Shown here: piece after piece, positions 6,589 to 10,268 of the stretch
Numbering within the stretch: position 1 is the first letter of the stretch
Layout: each line of letters starts with the position of its first letter
Origin: Terrimesophilobacter sp044508495
Lineage (GTDB): Bacteria > Actinomycetota > Actinomycetes > Actinomycetales > Microbacteriaceae
Assembly (NCBI GenBank): GCA_044508495.1
Contig: JBIQHP010000075.1
Coordinates: 1 to 10,268 of the forward strand
Reading direction: 5' to 3'
Length of the DNA stretch: 10,268 nt
Translations under genes and position numbers: made by a program
Notes under the pieces: generated by a model
Seen by the model: the letters and a program-made list of their open reading frames with translations, nothing else
Told to the model about the DNA's origin: nothing
Databases searched by the model: none

Positions 6589-7733
6589 TCAGAGCATGAT
6601 GCGCAGCGGCTGCTCCAAGACTCCGACGAGATCCTTCAGGAACGCTGCTGCGACCGCGCCGTCCATGACGCGGTGGTCGACCGTGAGCGTGATCTTGAGC
6701 TTCGGGACATCGACGAGCACGCCGTCGCGCAGCACGGGGACCGGACTCGCCGCGCCGACCGCGAGGATCGCCGCCTCGGGCGGGTTGATGACGGCGGTGA
6801 ACTGGTCGATGCCGAACATGCCGAGGTTGGAGATGCTGAAGGTGCCACCGGTCATCTCGTCGATTCCGAGCTTGCCGGCGCGGGCCTTCTCGGCGAGCTC
6901 GACGGTCTCGGCGGCGATCTGCCGGAGCGACTTGCGATCGGCGTCCCGGATGACCGGCACGAGCAGCCCGGCGTCGGTCGCGACCGCGATGCCGACGTTG
7001 ACGTGCGCGTGCCGGACGACGGCCTGCCCTTCCGTGTCATCGACCCAGCTCGCGTTGGCCTCCGGATGCTGCCGCAGCACGACCGCGACCGCGCGCACGA
7101 TGACGTCGTTGACACTCGCCTTCGCACCCTGGGCGGCGAGCGCCTCGTTGACCTNNNNNNNNNNNNNNNNNNNNNNNNNNNNNNNNNNNNNNNNNNNNNN
7201 NNNNNNNNNNNNNNNNNNNNNNNNNNNNNNNNNNNNNNNNNNNNNNNNNNNNNNCCCTGGGTCCCCGTCCCCGTGACGTTCGCGAGGTCGATGCCGTGCT
7301 CCTTCGCGATCTTGCGGGCGAGGGGGGAGGTGCGCGCGGTGGAGCTGGGAGCAGAGTCCATCTCTGGACTCTGCCGCGACGCCAGCGCCGGCGGCCGTCC
7401 CGGCCGTCGGTCGGGCTCCGGGGCCTGGTTCCGAGACGCCGACTCCGGCGGCTCTTCCGCGGCCGGAGCACCGGCAGCGGGCGCGGCCTTCGCGGCGGTC
7501 CCGTTGCCGATGACCGCGACGGGGGTGCCGATCGGCACGACGGTTCCGGCCGCGACGAGCTGCTGCTCGAGCACGCCGGCCTCGAAGGCCTCGAGATCCA
7601 TCGTCGCCTTGTCGGTCTCGATCTCGGCGAGGATGTCGCCCTTGGCGACCGGGTCCCCGACGTTCTTGAGCCACTTGGAGAGCTCGCCCTCCTCCATCGT
7701 GTCCGACAGACGCGGCATCACAACCTCAGACAT
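6589..7733 (-). CDS. pdhC: Dihydrolipoamide acetyltransferase (E2) of the pyruvate dehydrogenase-like complex, interrupted by assembly gap
   Basis: This is the E2 core that carries the acyl group on a lipoyl arm and passes it to CoA. The N-terminal part (159 codons) has a lipoyl domain at about 1-76 with the lipoyl lysine K42 in EIETDKATMDLE. An Ala/Pro linker and then an unusual Arg-rich stretch (101-131) follow. The E1/E3-binding domain begins SPLARKIAKEHGIDLANVTG at 136. The sequence then enters 100 N. Beyond it, 187 codons of the catalytic domain resume at VNEALAAQGAKASVND and contain the active-site DHRVMDGA. The two halves are in different frames across the N-run. This does not mean a broken gene: the run is almost surely a placeholder of arbitrary length, and the end of the binding domain and the start of the catalytic domain (about 70-100 residues) are missing. 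GGAGG overlapping the pdhB stop is its ribosome binding site. No E3 (lipoamide dehydrogenase) gene follows. Confidence 0.9.
7155..7254. other. Assembly gap of 100 N inside pdhC
   Basis: Exactly 100 undetermined bases, the usual placeholder for a gap of unknown size. The coding frames on either side require a true length that leaves remainder 2 on division by 3. The missing E2 parts suggest about 200-300 bases rather than 100. Confidence 0.95.
7351..7374. repeat. Palindrome inside the pdhC linker
   Basis: GCAGAGTCC (7351-7359) and GGACTCTGC (7366-7374) form a perfect 9-bp stem around the 6-base loop ATCTCT. It is read in frame as E2 codons 120-128, within an Arg/Pro-rich segment (about 101-131) unlike the Ala/Pro linker around it. 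It may be the core of an inserted palindromic repeat. Confidence 0.65.
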
Positions 7734-7742
7734 GGCAGCCTC

Positions 7743-8735
7743 CTACTTCCGGTATGCGCTCGCGTCGAGCGTCTCGCGGACGACCCTCGTGAGCGCCGCG
7801 GCATCCGGCATCGCCGCGAGCTCGAGCGGCTTCGCATACGGCAGGGGGACCTCGGCGGCGGCGACCCGCCGCACCGGGGCGTCGAGCCAGTCGAAGACGC
7901 CCTCGCCGATCGTCGCGGAGATCTCGGCGCCGATCCCGTAGCTGAGCATGTCGTCCTCGAAGACGACCGCCCGGCTGGTCTTCCGCACCGAGGCGCACAC
8001 CGTCTCGCGGTCGAGCGGGCGAAGGCTGCGCAGGTCCACGACCTCGATCGAGACGCCCTCCGCGGCGAACTGCTCGGCGACCTCCAGGGCCGTGACCATC
8101 CCGCGCGAGTAGCTCACGACCGTGAGGTCGGTGCCCTCGCGGGCGATGGCGGCCTTGCCGATCTCGGCGACCTGCTCGCCGTCCGGGACCTCGCCCTTGG
8201 TGTTGTAGAGCCCGAGGTTCTCGAGGAACAGCACGGGGTCGTCGTCGCGGATCGCCGCCGTGAGCAGCGCCTTGGCGTCGGCCGGGGTCGACGGTGCGAC
8301 GACCTTGAGGCCGGGGATGTGCGCGTACCAGACCTCGAGGTTCTGCGAGTGCGTGGCCGCGAGCTGCTGGCCGCCGCCGCCGGGCGTCCGGATGACCATG
8401 GGCACCCTGACCCTGCCCCCGAACATCCCGTACATCTTGGCGGCGTGGTTCACGATCTGATCGATCGCGATGAGCGAGAAGTTGAGCGTCATGATCTCGA
8501 CGACGGGGCGCAGGCCCAGCATGGCCGAGCCGATCGCGACGCCGGTGAAGCCCTCCTCGGCGATCGGCGCGTCGACGACGCGCTTCGGCCCGAACTCGGC
8601 GAGCAGCCCGGCGGTGATCTTGTACGAGCCCTCGAAGACTCCGATCTCCTCGCCGATGAGATACACGTTCTCGTCGCGGGTCAGCTCGGCGCGCAGCGTC
8701 TCGTTGAGCGCCTGGCGGTAGGTCATCTCGGTCAT
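7743..8735 (-). CDS. pdhB: Pyruvate dehydrogenase E1 component, beta subunit
   Basis: This is the beta half of the thiamin-diphosphate E1 heterotetramer that decarboxylates the 2-oxoacid and acylates the E2 lipoyl arm. It has 330 residues, normal for the family. The start MTEMTYRQALNETLRAEL is typical. Family segments seen are YLIGEEIGVFEGSYKIT, DAPIAEEGFTGVAIGSAMLGLRPVVEIM with the TPP-activating Glu region, MFGGRVRVPMVIRTPGGGG, THSQNLEVWYAHIPGLKVVAPSTPADAK and VVDLRSLRPLD. The ATG overlaps the pdhA TGA by 4 bases (ATGA), indicating translational coupling. An alternative start is the Met three codons on. pdhC begins 9 bases after the TAG stop. Pyruvate as substrate is inferred; branched-chain 2-oxoacid or acetoin dehydrogenases have the same architecture. 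Confidence 0.94.
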   Translation of the reverse strand: MTEMTYRQALNETLRAELTRDENVYLIGEEIGVFEGSYKITAGLLAEFGPKRVVDAPIAEEGFTGVAIGSAMLGLRPVVEIMTLNFSLIAIDQIVNHAAKMYGMFGGRVRVPMVIRTPGGGGQQLAATHSQNLEVWYAHIPGLKVVAPSTPADAKALLTAAIRDDDPVLFLENLGLYNTKGEVPDGEQVAEIGKAAIAREGTDLTVVSYSRGMVTALEVAEQFAAEGVSIEVVDLRSLRPLDRETVCASVRKTSRAVVFEDDMLSYGIGAEISATIGEGVFDWLDAPVRRVAAAEVPLPYAKPLELAAMPDAAALTRVVRETLDASAYRK

Positions 8736-9808
8736 GACGCCACCATCACCGGGTCGCCGGGGTAGGCCCGGGAGGCGTTCGCGACGTCGGTGGCGTAGAC
8801 CGCGTCGAAGAGCTCGGACGGCGAGGGGTCCGGGCTCGCGTCGGCGAACTCCACTGCCTCCGTCACGGCCTTCTCCGCAGCCGCGTGGATGCCGTCGGCC
8901 GCCTTCTCGTCGAGCACGCCCGCCTTGACGAGTCGGTTGCGGAAGGCGGGCACCGGGTCGTTCGCCTGCGCCTCCTCGTTGTCCTCCTTCGAGCGATAGC
9001 GCGCCGGGTCGACGACGGAGTGGCCCTTGAGCCGGAAGCTCATGGTCTCGAGGATGCTCGGCCGACGGTCGACGCGCGCCTTCTCGAGGGCGGCGAGCGC
9101 CGCATCCCGCACGAGGACGGGATCGTCCCCGTCGACGCGCACACCGGGGATCCGGTAGGCCGAGCCGCGCTTGTAGAGATCGGGCTCGGCGGAAGCCTTC
9201 TCGACGGGGGTGCCCATGCCGAGCCGGTTGTTGACGATGACGTAGACGATCGGGAGGTTCCAGAGACCGGCGAGGTTGAGCGACTCGTGGAACGCCCCGA
9301 TGTTGGTCGTCGCGTCGCCCATGAGGCACAGGACGGCCTCGGCGCTCTTCCCCGCCTTGCTGCGGTAGTCGATCGCGAACGCGGCGCCCGTCGCCAGGGG
9401 GATCTGGCCGCCGACGATGCCGTAGCCGCCCATCATCCGCCGCTCGAGGTCGAACATGTGCATCGAACCGCCGCGCCCGCCGACGACGCCGGTCGACTTG
9501 CCGAAGAGCTCGGCCATGACCGGCCCCGGCTCCATGCCGCGCACGAGCGCGTAGCCGTGGTCGCGGTAGGTCGTGAAGAGGTAGTCGGTGGGCCGCAGCG
9601 CGGCCATGAGGCCGACGACCGTCGCCTCCTCGCCGAGGTTGAGGTGGCAGTAGCCGCCGATCTTCGCCCTCGCGTACATCTCGCTCGCACGCAGTTCGAA
9701 CTCGCGCACGAGAACCATCTGCTCGTAGTACCCGCGAAGCACCTCGGGGGAATCGCCCTCCTGCTTCGCGGTCTTCCTGGCTCCAGCCGGACGTCGTGTG
9801 TCCGCCAT
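8732..9808 (-). CDS. pdhA: Pyruvate dehydrogenase E1 component, alpha subunit
   Basis: This is the alpha half of the E1 enzyme, which binds thiamin diphosphate and Mg2+. It has 358 residues, the usual length. Motifs are CHLNLGEEA (54-62), TTYRDHGYALVRG (79-91) with the YRDH signature, GGRGGSMHMFD (110-120) as in mitochondrial-type PDH alpha, and the TPP-binding segment GDATTN (164-169) ending at VNN (192-194). The third residue of GDG is Ala166 here. The FRLKGHSVVDPARYRSKE phosphorylation-loop-like segment is present. The substrate is more likely pyruvate than acetoin given the RGGSMHMFD segment, but this is inference. The start ATG at 9808 has GCGAGG 6 bases upstream as a plausible ribosome binding site. 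It is first in the pdhABC operon and divergent from acnA. Confidence 0.94.
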   Translation of the reverse strand: MADTRRPAGARKTAKQEGDSPEVLRGYYEQMVLVREFELRASEMYARAKIGGYCHLNLGEEATVVGLMAALRPTDYLFTTYRDHGYALVRGMEPGPVMAELFGKSTGVVGGRGGSMHMFDLERRMMGGYGIVGGQIPLATGAAFAIDYRSKAGKSAEAVLCLMGDATTNIGAFHESLNLAGLWNLPIVYVIVNNRLGMGTPVEKASAEPDLYKRGSAYRIPGVRVDGDDPVLVRDAALAALEKARVDRRPSILETMSFRLKGHSVVDPARYRSKEDNEEAQANDPVPAFRNRLVKAGVLDEKAADGIHAAAEKAVTEAVEFADASPDPSPSELFDAVYATDVANASRAYPGDPVMVAS

Positions 9809-9841
9809 TCGGGCCTCGCTTTCATGGACCGCTCAGGTTCC

Positions 9842-9847
9842 AGCCTA
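9842..9847 (-). promoter_or_regulatory. Possible -10 element for pdhABC
   Basis: TAGGCT on the minus strand, 33 bases upstream of the pdhA ATG, resembles an actinobacterial TAnnnT -10 hexamer; the overlapping TAATAG is another option. No good -35 box is seen at the right distance, so this is weak. Confidence 0.3.
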
Positions 9848-9884
9848 TTACTCGGACGTCCTCGTTGTTCGCCGACCGCTCGCG

Positions 9885-9913
9885 TTGACACCCCAGGAGG
9901 AACAGCGGACGAT
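9885..9913 (+). promoter_or_regulatory. Probable acnA promoter
   Basis: A consensus -35 box TTGACA at 9885-9890 is followed after exactly 17 bases by GACGAT at 9908-9913, which fits an actinobacterial -10 in 5 of its key positions if the first base is relaxed. Transcription would begin near 9920, about 50 bases before the acnA start. Confidence 0.5.
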
Positions 9914-9948
9914 GGGGAGAGGATCACCGCCGGCGGTGAGAACTCCCC
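9914..9948 (+). promoter_or_regulatory. Palindrome in the acnA promoter/leader (operator or leader hairpin)
   Basis: The sequence TCACCGCCGGCGGTGA (9924-9939) is a perfect 16-bp palindrome. It is nested inside a second pairing, GGGGAG (9914-9919) with CTCCCC (9943-9948), giving an extended stem with a small internal loop. It lies at the predicted transcription start, between the promoter and the ribosome binding site. No T-run follows, so it is not an intrinsic terminator. It could be a dimeric repressor site or an RNA structure. It also lies between the divergent pdhA and acnA genes and could affect both. Confidence 0.55.
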
Positions 9949-9972
9949 GGCGGCCAGTCGGAGGAGTGAGTC

Positions 9973-10268
9973 ATGAACAGTTTCGGTGCGCGCGCGGATC
10001 TCACGGTCGGCGGCACGATCTACGAGATCTTCCGGCTGGATGCCGTCCCGGGCGCCGAGCGCCTCCCCTACAGCCTCAAGGTGCTGCTCGAGAACCTCCT
10101 CCGGAACGAGGACGGCAGGCTCGTGACCGCCGACCAGGTGCGCGCGGTCGCCGAGTGGGACCCGTCCGCCGACCACGGCGCCGAGATCCAGTACACCCCG
10201 GCCCGGGTGCTCCTGCAGGACTTCACCGGCGTCCCCTGCGTCGTCGACCTCGTCGCGATGCGGGATGC
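9973..10268 (+). CDS. acnA: Aconitate hydratase, N-terminal fragment
   Basis: Aconitase isomerises citrate to isocitrate in the TCA cycle using a 4Fe-4S cluster. Only the first 98 codons are in the window and the frame runs off the right edge. The translated start (MNSFGARADLTVGGTIYEIF, then RLPYSLKVLLENLLRNEDG) is the hallmark AcnA/IRP-type N-terminus. It continues with EIQYTPARVLLQDFTGVPCVVDLVAMRD, where LLQDFTGVP is highly conserved. The cluster cysteines lie beyond the window. The ATG has a strong ribosome binding site GGAGGAG (9960-9966) with 6-base spacing. It is divergently transcribed from pdhABC. Confidence 0.96.
   Translation, partial: MNSFGARADLTVGGTIYEIFRLDAVPGAERLPYSLKVLLENLLRNEDGRLVTADQVRAVAEWDPSADHGAEIQYTPARVLLQDFTGVPCVVDLVAMRD

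Noticed and set aside
6589..7733. pdhC as a frameshifted pseudogene
   Set aside because: The frame change falls exactly at the 100-N gap, whose length is arbitrary. Both halves are intact and carry their key residues.
9914..9950. Resemblance to the CCGGCGGTGA part of an FMN riboswitch
   Set aside because: The other conserved FMN-aptamer segments are absent and the downstream gene is aconitase. The match is due to the palindrome.
9912..10268. A possible leader reading frame starting ATG at 9912 after an AGGAGG at 9895-9900
   Set aside because: It overlaps acnA in a different frame with 11-base spacing to the AGGAGG, and encodes an Arg/Pro-rich shadow peptide.
1..10268. CRISPR array, tRNA, insertion sequence or phage genes
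   Set aside because: No regularly spaced direct repeats, cloverleaf, transposase or phage-like protein could be found by eye on either strand.

Overview
The window is very GC-rich, with strongly G/C-biased third codon positions. The proteins look actinobacterial: a long two-domain Pta, a DnaX with zinc-finger AAA+ module and long Glu/Pro/Ser linker, a small SRP RNA of actinobacterial type, and a separate E1alpha/E1beta/E2 2-oxoacid dehydrogenase set. A high-GC actinomycete, plausibly a member of the Microbacteriaceae, is my best guess. This is judged from sequence style only, not from a search. Almost everything is on the minus strand; only acnA, at the right edge, is on the plus strand.

Layout from left to right: dnaX (DNA polymerase III gamma/tau, minus, C-terminus cut by the window edge); ackA and pta (minus, transcribed pta then ackA, overlapping by 4 bases as ATGA); a palindromic REP-like intergenic block; the SRP RNA gene (ffs, minus); a TDT/SLAC1-type ten-helix anion transporter (minus) with a less GC-biased codon usage; an intergenic region with two adjacent perfect palindromes; the pyruvate-dehydrogenase-like operon pdhA-pdhB-pdhC (minus, transcribed right to left, pdhA/pdhB overlapping as ATGA, pdhB/pdhC 9 bases apart) whose E2 gene is interrupted by a 100-N assembly gap; a divergent promoter region with a striking palindrome; and the first 98 codons of acnA (aconitase, plus).

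Functionally most of the window is the acetyl-CoA node. PdhABC makes acetyl-CoA from pyruvate (the substrate is inferred), Pta-AckA turns acetyl-CoA into acetate plus ATP, or the reverse, and AcnA starts the isomerisation of citrate in the TCA cycle. The TDT transporter could move a dicarboxylate or another anion and sits between the two blocks. dnaX and ffs are housekeeping genes.

The most unusual signal is structural. Three unrelated proteins (DnaX, AckA, PdhC) each contain a palindromic DNA element inside the reading frame, placed in a linker or variable loop. In ackA it is a 26-bp inverted repeat with one wobble mismatch that adds about 22 residues to an otherwise normal acetate kinase. 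In dnaX there are two copies of one element whose hairpin stems differ by compensatory changes. In pdhC a 9-bp-stem palindrome lies in an unusual Arg-rich stretch of the linker. This looks like in-frame colonisation of genes by small palindromic repeats.
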